From NCBI GenBank assembly GCA_041399065.1, contig JAWKTN010000001.1:1426001-1490000 (forward strand): 64,000 bases of DNA, in the 5' to 3' direction. Positions within the stretch are counted from its first letter, which is position 1, and every line of letters begins with the position of its first letter. This DNA is from JAGQPD01 sp020426865 (GTDB lineage: Bacteria > Planctomycetota > Planctomycetia > Pirellulales > Pirellulaceae). Shown here piece by piece: positions 1 through 8,831 of this stretch. The notes under the pieces are model-generated. The model worked only from the letters and a program-made list of their open reading frames with translations. It did not search any database and had not been told where the DNA came from. A program made the translations under genes and the position numbers.

Positions 1-1
1 C

Positions 2-1345
2 CCCGGACGTATCGCGAATCGTAAACAGGCCATTCATTCTAGCTGGTTGCATCAGTCGGTTGAGGCATTGGCGCATGACTCATCGACATTGGGCGGTAAT
101 TCTGGATCGGCCGTGATTGACGTCCTGGACGGGCAAGTGGCAGCATTGCATTTCGCAGGACGTTACCTGATTGAGAATTACGGCGTACCTGGACACGAAC
201 TTGCTCGTGACCCTCGCGTTGTTGATCTTGGAGTGAACTTCTCTGTGCCTGTGCCGTCGAAAAATCACGATCTGGACTCTTTCTGGCGCAATGCCGATCC
301 TGGGGAGCACGAAGACCGTGGCGACGCCGGCCGCCGAGGACGTCAAGATGACCGACACAAAGCGGATCGACCGGACTCCCGTAGCGCCAGCGGGGCCACT
401 GCTGGCGGGGCGGTGACCATGGAAGTACCCCTGCGCATTACTGTCAGCCTCGGGGATGGCCCGAGCAGCACGATACAGGCAACCTACGATCGCGGGCGAG
501 GTGCGGCGGATGACGGTGACGATGGCCGAGAAAGTCCTGGCGGCGGCTACGATCCCGACTTTTTGACCGAATCCGTGCCAACGCCCTGGCTGCCGAACCA
601 CTTAATGGCTGACTCGTTTTCGCTCGACGGATCACATTTGCTGCATTACATGCACTTCTCTGTCTGTCAGAGCAAATCACGACGGTTGCCGCGGTTTGTC
701 GCCTGGAACATCGACGGCGGGAACTTAAAGGCGCTCAGCCGCCGTGGAATCGATTTCCGATTGGACAATCGCGTGCCGAGTCAGTTTCAAGCCGGCAACG
801 AACTGTACAGCAACAATCCGTACGACCGCGGGCATATGGCTCGGCGGGCAGATTTAACCTGGGGTCCGGTATCGGAAGCAAGGCGAGCAAACAAGGATTC
901 GTTCTTCTTCACCAACATTACGCCACAAAACGAAACGTTCAACCAGTCGGGCATGGGTGGGGTTTGGGGTAAGCTGGAAAACGCGATCATGGAGGACGTC
1001 GAGGTAGAGGACCTTAGGGTGTCGGTGCTGGCGGGACCGGTGTTCAAGGACGATGACGTGGAATATCGTAGCGTGCAAATCCCCCGCAATTTTTGGAAGT
1101 TGATTGCATTTCGAGACACGGCGGATGATCGCTTTAAGGTTGCGGCGTACATCCTGGGGCAGAGCGTGATCGAGGCGTTGGACTTGAACGAATTTCGGCT
1201 CTACCACGTGTCACTGAACACCTTGTCGCACGAGACCGGCCTCTCTTTCGACGAGCTAACCGAGTTTGACACGTTCGATAACACTCGCGAGACGCTCGGC
1301 GGCCGCGGCGTGCGTGAGATTCGCCGGCGCGAGGACATTTTGTAG
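2..1345 (+). CDS. Trypsin-like serine peptidase fused to NUC1-type DNA/RNA non-specific endonuclease (5' partial)
   Basis: The reading frame is open from base 2, so the true start lies left of the window; a TTG at 47 is not credible because the protease motif follows at once. The N-terminal part holds GNSGSAV, the nucleophile-Ser motif of trypsin-fold peptidases; the His and Asp of the triad would be upstream. After a low-complexity Arg/Asp/Gly-rich linker comes a NUC1 (Serratia nuclease-like) domain with the catalytic DRGH motif (His codon at 833) and the metal-binding NITPQN motif about 27 residues later. NUC1 enzymes cut DNA and RNA with Mg2+. The seen part has no export signal. I infer a protease-regulated nuclease, possibly an effector; the fusion itself is directly visible. 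Confidence 0.85.
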   Translation, partial: PGRIANRKQAIHSSWLHQSVEALAHDSSTLGGNSGSAVIDVLDGQVAALHFAGRYLIENYGVPGHELARDPRVVDLGVNFSVPVPSKNHDLDSFWRNADPGEHEDRGDAGRRGRQDDRHKADRPDSRSASGATAGGAVTMEVPLRITVSLGDGPSSTIQATYDRGRGAADDGDDGRESPGGGYDPDFLTESVPTPWLPNHLMADSFSLDGSHLLHYMHFSVCQSKSRRLPRFVAWNIDGGNLKALSRRGIDFRLDNRVPSQFQAGNELYSNNPYDRGHMARRADLTWGPVSEARRANKDSFFFTNITPQNETFNQSGMGGVWGKLENAIMEDVEVEDLRVSVLAGPVFKDDDVEYRSVQIPRNFWKLIAFRDTADDRFKVAAYILGQSVIEALDLNEFRLYHVSLNTLSHETGLSFDELTEFDTFDNTRETLGGRGVREIRRREDIL

Positions 1346-1395
1346 GACGTCTCGATGGGTATCGCAAGGCGATTTTGCGAGCACGGAGTCCAGTG

Positions 1396-2214
1396 ATGGC
1401 AAAAAAGAAAATCAATCGGCGTGGCAGCGGTACGGCGACAACGTCGCTCGACCGTCTGCGGGTATGCGTCGAGCGGATTTTGCCAGACGAGATAGATACC
1501 GAGCGGACGGTGCGCCGCACCATCCGCAAGATGATGTTGGACGGGGCCGGGAAAAAGCTGAGTCGAGCCGAGCAAGCGTACCACAAGCGGATGGCAGTGG
1601 TGCGTTCGAAGAAGTGGGAGACCGGCCAGACGTTACGTTGTCGTTTTTTGCATGGCGATCCGGCCGTTCAGAAGAAAGTGGAGTCGATCGCGCACAAGTG
1701 GGAACAGCACGCGAATATTCAATTCAGGTTCATCGACAAAGGCGACGCCGAAATTCGGATCGCCTTTGCGTCTGGCAGCTCCTGGTCAGCGGTCGGGCGC
1801 GACGCGTTGAACCGCGACTATTTTCCGAAGTATCAGCCGACGATGAACTTTGGATGGCTCGACCGCGACACCGAACCCGACGAATACCAGCGCGTCGTGC
1901 TTCACGAATTCGGCCACGCCCTCGGCTGCCTGCACGAACATCAATCACCCACATTCCCCTACACCTGGAACGAAGAACGCGTCTACGCGTACTTCTCCGG
2001 CCCACCGAATTATTGGACGAAAAAGCAAATCGAACAGAACGTGCTAAGAAAATATTCCCCCGATGGTATCGCCGCAACGAAATATGACCCGAAGTCAATC
2101 ATGTTGTATGTGTTTGATATTGAGTTGTTTAGCGGCAAACTTGCACCTACCGCACAAAACTGCAATTCCTCGAAAGTCGACAATTTGATGATGGCTGAGT
2201 TATATCCGTATTGA
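1396..2214 (+). CDS. Metzincin zinc metallopeptidase (astacin/matrixin-like)
   Basis: The 272-residue protein carries the metzincin zinc motif HEFGHALGCLHE (His170, Glu171, His174, His180) and a Met-turn SIMLY about 55 residues later. These are the two hallmarks of astacin/M12-like peptidases, in which three His bind zinc and Glu activates water. A Lys/Arg-rich N-terminus replaces a signal peptide, so secretion is not evident. The ATG at 1396 is chosen because GGAG sits 8 bases upstream; a TTG at 1375 lacks a site. It lies 50 bases after the peptidase-nuclease gene on the same strand and probably shares its transcript. The stop falls 22 bases before the left end of an insertion sequence and the C-terminus looks intact. 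The substrate is unknown. Confidence 0.85.
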   Translation: MAKKKINRRGSGTATTSLDRLRVCVERILPDEIDTERTVRRTIRKMMLDGAGKKLSRAEQAYHKRMAVVRSKKWETGQTLRCRFLHGDPAVQKKVESIAHKWEQHANIQFRFIDKGDAEIRIAFASGSSWSAVGRDALNRDYFPKYQPTMNFGWLDRDTEPDEYQRVVLHEFGHALGCLHEHQSPTFPYTWNEERVYAYFSGPPNYWTKKQIEQNVLRKYSPDGIAATKYDPKSIMLYVFDIELFSGKLAPTAQNCNSSKVDNLMMAELYPY

Positions 2215-2235
2215 AATGCAGAAATTGTTCAGTGC

Positions 2236-2259
2236 CTAACTACTCACGTTCCGCACCCG
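2236..2259 (+). repeat. Left terminal inverted repeat of the IS1634-type element
   Basis: Begins CTAACTACTCACGTTCCGCA. It matches the reverse complement of 4085-4108 with mismatches at positions 5, 13 and 24. Confidence 0.85.
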
Positions 2260-2348
2260 AAAACCAAGGTTGGCGCTGACAAGACACGGTGAATCTGGGA
2301 AAGGAGGGTAGGTTTGTTGTTGCCTGATCTTCTTAGAGGGAGCGTGGA

Positions 2349-4067
2349 ATGGATGCCACTACTCGTTTCAAGACACAAAGAGTCGGCGCGTTGCCGTTTA
2401 TCGTTGCTTACTTGGAGAAAATTCGGCTGTCACAATTCGTCGAAGAGCACGTTCCTTGGGAGGGCGACGTTCCTCTGGGGACATTGGTCGAGATTATGAT
2501 CTGCAATCGACTACTCAATCCGAAGGCGCAGTATAAGATCGGCGAATGGGCAGAAAGAGCGGGCGTGTGCGACTATTACGGCATTGCAGCGGAGCAACTC
2601 AACGACGATCGGTTAGGACGTGCTTTGGAACGTATTGCCCGACATGCCTTCACCGTCCAGTCGCAATTAGTCCTGCATCTGGTCAAGGCGTTCAAACTGA
2701 ACGTGACCAACATTCACTACGACATCTCTAACGTCGAACTGTATGGAGCTTACGAACGACAACTGAAAGAGAACGCGGAAACACAAGCGAAGCTCGCAGA
2801 GCAGGAAACGGAGGAAACGTCGAAGCAGGATGCTGCGGACGAAGACACCGAACAGGGGCCCCGACCGATGTACGGGCGAACCAAAAGCGGCCGCAAACAT
2901 GTCAAACAAGTGCAGTTCGGCATCAATGTTACTCGCGACGGCGCGGTCCCCATCGACTTGCTTCCTTTGGACGGCAATCAAGCGGAAGTAAAAACGCATA
3001 TTGAAAACATGCAACGCCTTCGACAATTGCTCCCCAAGAGTTCGTTGGTGTACACGGCGGATACCAAGTTCGATGCACCGGAGAACCTTTTGACCAACAA
3101 GGCCGCGGGCGGCCAGTTCCTTTGTGGAGGGTTTTTTCAGCCGAATCTCAAAGACGAATATCGAAAGCATCGCAAGGAGATGAAACTTGTCGATTACTGC
3201 CCGAAGAGTAAACAACATCTGCCCGAAGAGAAAAGACCAAAATACAAAACTTATGAAAAGTACAAGACGATCGAAGGCGAGGTGGATGGTCGGCAGGTTC
3301 GATTGAAGTATCGTCAGATCTTTGTCTGGAGCGAAGCCAAGGCCGAGCAAGAATCCAAAACTCGCCAGCGGCATCTGACAAAGATTCGCACCGAGTTTGA
3401 AGCGATCGAAAGGAACCTCAACAAGTACAGCCTGGTCACCCGTGAAAAGATTGTTTCTCGGCTGGAGTCGGCCAAAAACAAATACGACGTTGGCGATTTG
3501 TTTCATTACGAACTGTCTCGGCGTTCTGGAAAGTTCTCGTTACGTTGGAACATCGACGAATCGGAACTGACACGACTGGAGGAGTTGGACGGTGCGTATG
3601 TTCTGAAGACTGATTTGCCCAAGAGCACACACTCGACGTCGAAGGTGCTTGAGGAATACAAAGAGCAGATTCACGTCGAGCGACGGATTGGGGATATGAA
3701 GGGTCCGCTGGCGATCGCTCCGATGTTTCTCGAGAAACCGCTTCGGATCGCGGGCCTGATGTTCATTCTGCTGTGGTCGTTAATGACCCTCTCGTTGATG
3801 GAACGTGACGTCCGCCAGAGTCTTGACGGCGAACCGATGTACGGTCTTTATCCAGAAGGTCGTCCCAGCCCAGCGCCGACTAGTCGTTCGATTCTGGAAC
3901 GCTTTGAAGACTTGGCGATCATCATCGTCAAGCATCACGGTCAAGAACATCGCCGACTCGCCGAGTTAGACAAAGTCCAGCGTCGCCTGATCGAAATGAT
4001 GAGCATTCCGCCCACAAGCCTCCGCGCATTCAAAGCCACGTGCTGCCAGCGAACGCCAGACGGCTAA
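2349..4067 (+). CDS. IS1634-family transposase (DDE)
   Basis: The 572-residue length and layout match IS1634-type transposases of the IS4 superfamily, including an N-terminal DUF4277-like helical domain (PFIVAYLEKIRL...). Candidate DDE residues are Asp in NIHYDISNVELYG, Asp in VYTADTKFD, and Glu in HVERRIGDMKG near the C-terminus, followed by the usual hydrophobic helix. A charged insert rich in Gln/Glu (about residues 135-175) precedes the second catalytic block. GAGGGAG upstream of the ATG supports the start. No frameshift or stop interrupts the gene, so the enzyme may be active. Confidence 0.92.
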   Translation: MDATTRFKTQRVGALPFIVAYLEKIRLSQFVEEHVPWEGDVPLGTLVEIMICNRLLNPKAQYKIGEWAERAGVCDYYGIAAEQLNDDRLGRALERIARHAFTVQSQLVLHLVKAFKLNVTNIHYDISNVELYGAYERQLKENAETQAKLAEQETEETSKQDAADEDTEQGPRPMYGRTKSGRKHVKQVQFGINVTRDGAVPIDLLPLDGNQAEVKTHIENMQRLRQLLPKSSLVYTADTKFDAPENLLTNKAAGGQFLCGGFFQPNLKDEYRKHRKEMKLVDYCPKSKQHLPEEKRPKYKTYEKYKTIEGEVDGRQVRLKYRQIFVWSEAKAEQESKTRQRHLTKIRTEFEAIERNLNKYSLVTREKIVSRLESAKNKYDVGDLFHYELSRRSGKFSLRWNIDESELTRLEELDGAYVLKTDLPKSTHSTSKVLEEYKEQIHVERRIGDMKGPLAIAPMFLEKPLRIAGLMFILLWSLMTLSLMERDVRQSLDGEPMYGLYPEGRPSPAPTSRSILERFEDLAIIIVKHHGQEHRRLAELDKVQRRLIEMMSIPPTSLRAFKATCCQRTPDG

Positions 4068-4084
4068 CGTCAAACTTGCATTTC

Positions 4085-4108
4085 AGGGTGCGGAATGTGA
4101 GTACTTAG
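4085..4108 (-). repeat. Right terminal inverted repeat of the IS1634-type element
   Basis: On the minus strand it begins CTAAGTACTCACATTCCGCA. It pairs with the left end at 2236-2259 at 21 of 24 positions. Confidence 0.85.
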
Positions 4109-4166
4109 CTCGTGCATGGAACCCAGTTTGAACCACCGGCAAGCGTATAGTCCGTCAGGATAACCA

Positions 4167-5702
4167 ATGAAAAAGCAACAGCATAACGTCTCCATTATCG
4201 GCGGTGGTGTCTCGGGTGCCTACGCCGGTTGGCGTCTGGTGAGTGCGGGAGTGGACAACGTCGGGCTATTTGAGTATTCGGACAGGATTGGAGGGCGGTT
4301 GAAATCGGTTCGGTTGCCAGGAATCGAACATACGCCGGCGGAATTGGGAGGGATGCGATTCTTGAATGCGCATTCTCGTGTTGTAAAACTGGTGGACGAT
4401 TTCAACCTGCCGTGCGAAGAATTGAGGGTCGGCGATCCGGAGCGAAGGAACCTGTATTACCTCCGCGGACAGCGGTTCGCCGATGCCGATTGGTCCGACC
4501 CGGCACTTAACCCTCCCTACGACCTGGAACGCGACGAAAAGTCGCGCTCACCGGGCGATCTGTTGCACGCCATCGCGCTCAAATATCAGCACCAAGCTCA
4601 TCAGCTGCGCAATGTCGGGTTCTGGAATCTGCTGCTCGAGGAATATAGCGATGAAGCGTATCGCTTGATTCGCGATGCGGGTGGGTACGATACGATCGTC
4701 AATAACTGGTCCGCCGCCGAAGCGATTCCCTTTTTGATCGCCGACTTTGCACCAGGTCTGAAGTACATGCGACTGGCGGATGGCTTCGAAACATTGCCAC
4801 GAACACTTGCGCGTCAGTTTCAGGCACGCGGGGGCCACGTTTTCCGTAATCATCGGCTTCACCGGATCGATTACGATCAGGCTCGACACAAATTTATCCT
4901 GCTGTTCGATACGTCCCATCAACAGCGATTTCGCCAGACTCCCAGTGGCGAGAATGCAACGGTCGTCGAAAGCGATTCGGTCGTCCTTGCCATGCCACGA
5001 CGAGCCATCGAACTGCTGCATCCCGATAGCGTGATCTTTTCGTCACAAGAATTCGAACAGGCCATCCGAACCGTCTTGCCCCAACCAGCCTTCAAAATCT
5101 TCGCTGCCTACGCGCGACCTTGGTGGCAAGAAAGTCGAGGAATGGTTGCCGGACGATCGGCGACCGACCTTCCTGTGCGACAATGTTACTATTGGCATAC
5201 CGGTGACGCGCAACAACCACCTGGTCGAAAAAACTCGGTATTGATGGCCAGTTATAACGACGGGGCATCCGTCGAGTTTTGGGCGGGGCTGGCACGCGAT
5301 GCCGAGCGCTATCTACCACATCCATCGGTATGCCCGCCCGGCGTGGGGATTCCGGAGTTCATCGAACGGCAGTCCGCATCTCGCAAATTGGTCTTGGAAC
5401 TGCAACGCCAATTGCGTGAATTACATGGATTGAACCCGGAATCGCAACAATCTGTCGCTTTGGATCCGTACGTAACAGTTTACCAGGATTGGACGCAGGA
5501 GCCATTCGGCGGGGGATGGCACTTTTGGAAGATCGGTGCCGATAGCCGCAAGGTCCAACGCCAGTTGCGCCGACCATTACCGGACCTGAGGCTTCACGTT
5601 TGTGGCGAGGCCTGGTCATCGCAACAGGGATGGGTTGAAGGGGCCCTGGAAAGTACGGATGACATGCTGGCGTCGGAATTCAGCTTGCCGCCCCTCGCTT
5701 AG
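4167..5702 (+). CDS. FAD-dependent amine oxidase (monoamine / L-amino-acid oxidase family)
   Basis: Starts with a Rossmann FAD-binding loop, IIGGGVSGAYAG (about residues 10-21), followed by the GG-doublet block RIGGRL and ELGGMRF typical of flavin amine oxidases. It ends with the second FAD contact HVCGEAWSSQQGWVEGAL (about residues 478-495). At 511 residues it is normal for the family, which oxidises amines or amino acids to imines and then aldehydes or 2-oxo acids, releasing H2O2. No signal peptide is seen. The stop is 16 bases before the next start, so it is probably co-transcribed with the downstream thiamine-diphosphate decarboxylase, which could use a 2-oxo acid made here. The actual substrate cannot be read from sequence. 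Confidence 0.85.
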   Translation: MKKQQHNVSIIGGGVSGAYAGWRLVSAGVDNVGLFEYSDRIGGRLKSVRLPGIEHTPAELGGMRFLNAHSRVVKLVDDFNLPCEELRVGDPERRNLYYLRGQRFADADWSDPALNPPYDLERDEKSRSPGDLLHAIALKYQHQAHQLRNVGFWNLLLEEYSDEAYRLIRDAGGYDTIVNNWSAAEAIPFLIADFAPGLKYMRLADGFETLPRTLARQFQARGGHVFRNHRLHRIDYDQARHKFILLFDTSHQQRFRQTPSGENATVVESDSVVLAMPRRAIELLHPDSVIFSSQEFEQAIRTVLPQPAFKIFAAYARPWWQESRGMVAGRSATDLPVRQCYYWHTGDAQQPPGRKNSVLMASYNDGASVEFWAGLARDAERYLPHPSVCPPGVGIPEFIERQSASRKLVLELQRQLRELHGLNPESQQSVALDPYVTVYQDWTQEPFGGGWHFWKIGADSRKVQRQLRRPLPDLRLHVCGEAWSSQQGWVEGALESTDDMLASEFSLPPLA

Positions 5703-5718
5703 ATTAAGGAACAACCAT

Positions 5719-7476
5719 ATGCCTACTGTTGCCGAATACTTGTCTTTGCGTCTGATTGAACTGGGGGCAGACCACCTTTTTTCCATTCCGGGAAACTATA
5801 CGGCAGAATTTCTGCTGTCGGCCCAAGCAATAGGCATCGATTGTGTTGGGACCACCAACGAATTGGAGGCAGGCTATGCGGCGGATAGCTATGCTCGCTA
5901 TCGAGGAATCGGTGTCTGCTGCGCGACCTACGGCGTCGGGTCGCACAGTCTATACAACGCGATTTCCGGAGCCTACGTCGAGTTCTGCCCGGTGGTGTTG
6001 ATCAACGGCAGCCCACCGCCATCGAAATTCGAAAACCTCAAACATCGAGGGATTCTGTTCGCACACGCGATCGATCCGATTCGAACCGATGCGAAAATCT
6101 TTGAGGAAGTAACGGTCGCTTCCGCGGTTATTTGCGATCCGTTCGAAGCACCCCAAGAGATCGACCGGGTTTTGGGCGAATGCGTAAAGACCAGTCGCCC
6201 CGTCTATATCGAGGTGTTGCAGGGGATTTGGTCAGCGGAATGTGATGCTCCCAAAGCACCGCTTTCTAAATCAATACAGCATGGTCCCATCGCCAACTCG
6301 GCGGCCGACGTCGCAGCGAAGCTTATCATGGAGAAGATCCATCATGCTCGTCGTCCCGTCATCTGGGGAGGCGAACTATTGACGCGACGGAAGCTCGTCG
6401 ATCTTTTCCGTGCACTGGTGCGGCAGTCCGGTTTACCCTACACAACGACACTGATGGGGAAAGGACTCATTGCGGAAACTGAATTCGCGGATCAGTTCGT
6501 CGGCGTTTATGACAGCAAGTTTGCACCGCAGGATGTCCGTGACGTCGTCGAGCAGTCGGATTGCCTGTTGGCTCTTGGAACGATCATGAGCGATTTCTAT
6601 GCAGATGTTGTCATCAACTCGAAAGACCGAATGATCTTGGCGTCTGACGATGCGGTTCGAATTGGGCCCGTATTGTATCCCAACGTGCCGTTGTCGTTGC
6701 TTTTGCCTAGGTTGATCGAACTGCTGGGCGCCGAAAGACCATCGTCGGAACTGACTGGTCTTCAAGTGTTAACAGAACGCCGTGCCGCGATGTCCCAGGA
6801 CGCGATGGAAAGACCGAGCGACTCGCCGATTACGTACGACAATTTCTTCAAAACCGTTGGACGGTTCTTGACGGAGGAGCACACCTTGTTGGTCGATACG
6901 AGTTTGGCGCTGTTTCCATCGGCTGATTTAACGATCAAGCGGCAAGGCGGATATGTCGCCCAAACAGCGTGGTTGTCCATTGGTTACACCTGTGGTGCAA
7001 CGTTAGGTGTCGCGACCGTTGATCCGGCGACCAAGGTCCTCGCAATTGTCGGCGATGGCGGTTTTCAGATGCTGCCGCAATCGTTTTCCACGCTCGCCAA
7101 ACGAGGGTGTGATGCCGTCGTGTTTGTCTTGGACAACGGGACGTACGGTATCGAACAATACCTGGTTGATATGCAGATTCTACCACCACCAGAGCGGTTC
7201 TTTCAAAACCGATTGCCCGCAGCCAGTTTCTTTGATGTGCTGCCGCGGTGGGACTATGCCAAGTTGGGAGAAGCATTTGGCGGACAGGGAATTACGGTGT
7301 CAAAGCTCGCAGACTTGGAACGGTTCCTGCACGACCCCGGACGAGGGCCAGTGCTGGTGGGGGTGAGTATCGACCAACACGACCTGCCAGCGGAAATCGC
7401 TGCGACGATTCCGACGGCGGCGGAAAACATGCGCCGGAACGGGACCCGCGCCGTTGCCCTCGATGCATTTGACTGA
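5719..7476 (+). CDS. Thiamine-diphosphate-dependent 2-oxo acid decarboxylase (pyruvate/indolepyruvate decarboxylase-like)
   Basis: 585 residues, the usual size of PDC/IPDC-type enzymes. Visible elements are the cofactor-activating Glu48 in TNELEAG, the central Rossmann domain, and the ThDP/Mg motif GDG (445-447) followed 26 residues later by Asn473 in LDNGTYG. The HH pair that PDC uses in catalysis (His113/114 in Zymomonas) aligns with Ala115-His116 here, so one catalytic His is missing. AAGGA 8 bases upstream fixes the ATG at 5719; upstream in-frame codons overlap the oxidase gene. With the oxidase it could turn an amino acid into an aldehyde, but the altered active site may mean another carboligase or lyase reaction. 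Confidence 0.85.
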   Translation: MPTVAEYLSLRLIELGADHLFSIPGNYTAEFLLSAQAIGIDCVGTTNELEAGYAADSYARYRGIGVCCATYGVGSHSLYNAISGAYVEFCPVVLINGSPPPSKFENLKHRGILFAHAIDPIRTDAKIFEEVTVASAVICDPFEAPQEIDRVLGECVKTSRPVYIEVLQGIWSAECDAPKAPLSKSIQHGPIANSAADVAAKLIMEKIHHARRPVIWGGELLTRRKLVDLFRALVRQSGLPYTTTLMGKGLIAETEFADQFVGVYDSKFAPQDVRDVVEQSDCLLALGTIMSDFYADVVINSKDRMILASDDAVRIGPVLYPNVPLSLLLPRLIELLGAERPSSELTGLQVLTERRAAMSQDAMERPSDSPITYDNFFKTVGRFLTEEHTLLVDTSLALFPSADLTIKRQGGYVAQTAWLSIGYTCGATLGVATVDPATKVLAIVGDGGFQMLPQSFSTLAKRGCDAVVFVLDNGTYGIEQYLVDMQILPPPERFFQNRLPAASFFDVLPRWDYAKLGEAFGGQGITVSKLADLERFLHDPGRGPVLVGVSIDQHDLPAEIAATIPTAAENMRRNGTRAVALDAFD

Positions 7477-7486
7477 GCGGCGATCT

Positions 7487-8446
7487 CTACCGTCCACGGT
7501 TCGCGATGGACTGTATCGCACGCTGCGCTCCAAGCTGCATGGCCTCATGCTTCGCCATACCATTGGTCCAATACGTAGCAAAGTACCCGGCCAACCGTGC
7601 GCGATCAATGTCCTTGACTCTGGCTGCGGCAAACTGATCCCTGCTTTCCGGTAGCCGGTCGGGGGCGACGTAGGCGTCGCGATAATCGCGATCGTTGTGA
7701 AGGTCGTCCACGCAATCTGTGATTAATGAGAACTGTTGATCGGATAGTATGGTGACCGAGGCGTTCTGCATGAATCGATTCAGCTCCGTGGCAGCTAACG
7801 TCGCCGGATCATCACTCGTTACCAACACCGTTGCGCTACCGGCGGCCAAAACCGAATGCAGCGCCGCCGTAAGGTTTGCCCCGTCGGCAAACACGATTAC
7901 GGTGTCGGCCGTAGACAACTCGTGCGAAATCGCCGGAGTGATCGGATTGGAGGTCAAGGAAGGCCGATTGTTGTAACAGGCAATCTCCCGCGGTGAGGCA
8001 TCGTGGTTTGCAATGGAGACTTGCTGCCACGTCCGGTCTAAACATTGGTACGTGTCGAACGAAGCGAACTCACAGGCAAGCTGCGTGATTTGTTTTCCAA
8101 CCCCGTCCTTTCCCACCATCACACGCAGGCTGACCCGCGTACCGAGTTGTTGCATCGCTCGTGCACATCGAACAGCCGGACCGTCCCAAGCGTGTTCGAA
8201 TGTGGATGGGCCGGTGTCGCTGCCAGTTCTCTGGGCAATGATCCGCGTATCGTGTCGCGCGGCACCAACGACCTTGACGGTCCGGCGAGTGCCGTCTCGC
8301 GGTTGTTCTCGTTCGTCGACCTCCGACGCTGATGCTGGCAAAAGACCGCGTCGCGTCATGAGATCGACGGAATGTTGTTCTCCGGACGTTGGTTGGCCTG
8401 TGTACCGTTGATTGCGAAGAATGTTTGGAATGTATTGCAGACCCAT
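7487..8446 (-). CDS. Degenerate PfkB/ribokinase-like protein
   Basis: A 319-residue protein, convergent with the decarboxylase gene (10-base gap). Two stretches resemble the ribokinase fold: WDGPAVRCARAMQQLGTRVSL...VGKDGVG looks like the GGxxxNxAxxLxxLG...VGxDxxG block, and the C-terminus (GYFATYWTNGMAKHEAMQLGAQRAI) looks like the helix that normally follows the catalytic GAGD. The GAGD motif itself, with its catalytic Asp, is absent, so kinase activity is doubtful. The ATG at 8446 is chosen because GGAGG lies 8 bases upstream, inside the longer frame that would begin at 8461. A sugar- or nucleoside-binding role is only a guess. Confidence 0.5.
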   Translation of the reverse strand: MGLQYIPNILRNQRYTGQPTSGEQHSVDLMTRRGLLPASASEVDEREQPRDGTRRTVKVVGAARHDTRIIAQRTGSDTGPSTFEHAWDGPAVRCARAMQQLGTRVSLRVMVGKDGVGKQITQLACEFASFDTYQCLDRTWQQVSIANHDASPREIACYNNRPSLTSNPITPAISHELSTADTVIVFADGANLTAALHSVLAAGSATVLVTSDDPATLAATELNRFMQNASVTILSDQQFSLITDCVDDLHNDRDYRDAYVAPDRLPESRDQFAAARVKDIDRARLAGYFATYWTNGMAKHEAMQLGAQRAIQSIANRGR

Positions 8447-8461
8447 CGTACGAACCTCCAT

Positions 8462-8665
8462 TCATGAAACGAAAGAAAACGCGATACTTTCGACCGTCTG
8501 TTGAATAGAACGGCGTTCGTCGTCCGGGATTGGGGTAAGGGACCGGTTTATGCAAAATACCGTCCAGACCGTCCCATCAGCATGAGGCGCAGAATTGCAT
8601 TGGATTTCCACAACCACTAGGTTGCACCGTCGGCCCATGCAGGGTCTGTCAGCCGGTAATGGCAT
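8462..8665 (-). CDS. Small hypothetical protein upstream of the PfkB-like gene
   Basis: A frame of about 67 codons whose stop is 15 bases before the start of the PfkB-like gene, as in an operon. The C-terminal half (VWTVFCINRSL...DDERRSIQQTVESIAFSF) reads like a folded alpha/beta segment, but I recognise no family. The start is uncertain: ATG at 8665 or 8638, or 8710, none with a clear ribosome site. It could also be the remnant of a longer gene. Confidence 0.35.
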   Translation of the reverse strand: MPLPADRPCMGRRCNLVVVEIQCNSAPHADGTVWTVFCINRSLTPIPDDERRSIQQTVESIAFSFVS

Positions 8666-8702
8666 CTTAAGAGCGCGGTTGCCGTTAGTGACCGCGGCAG
8701 GA

Positions 8703-8831
8703 TGAGCCAACCGAGCGATTTGTTTGCATTAGGGATGACAGAAAGAGACACAGTTTTGCGGAAAAGACTGCAAACTGGCCCTCGAGGAAATCCACGGGAA
8801 TCGCGGGCTTGGAACAGGATCTCGATCTGAA
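8703..8831 (+). CDS. Short open frame, possible peptide or gene remnant
   Basis: Starts MSQPSDLFALGMTERD and runs 42 codons to a stop, overlapping in another frame the start of the 8809-8946 frame. Together they could be one frameshifted gene. There is no recognisable domain, and no good ribosome site beyond a weak GCAGG next to the ATG. Confidence 0.2.

Larger units (their letters stand above)
2236..4108 (+). mobile_element. IS1634-family insertion sequence, complete
   Basis: A 1.87-kb element bounded by imperfect 24-bp inverted ends (2236-2259 and 4085-4108; 21 of 24 positions match) with one intact transposase between them. The flanks (AGTGC left, CTCGT right) do not form a convincing target duplication, so either the insertion is old or the exact ends are off by a few bases. 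It separates the peptidase pair from the amine oxidase pair without breaking either. Confidence 0.85.

Noticed and set aside
80..601. Minus-strand open frame opposite the peptidase-nuclease gene
   Set aside because: Shadow of the coding strand with Arg/Ser-rich composition and no family resemblance.
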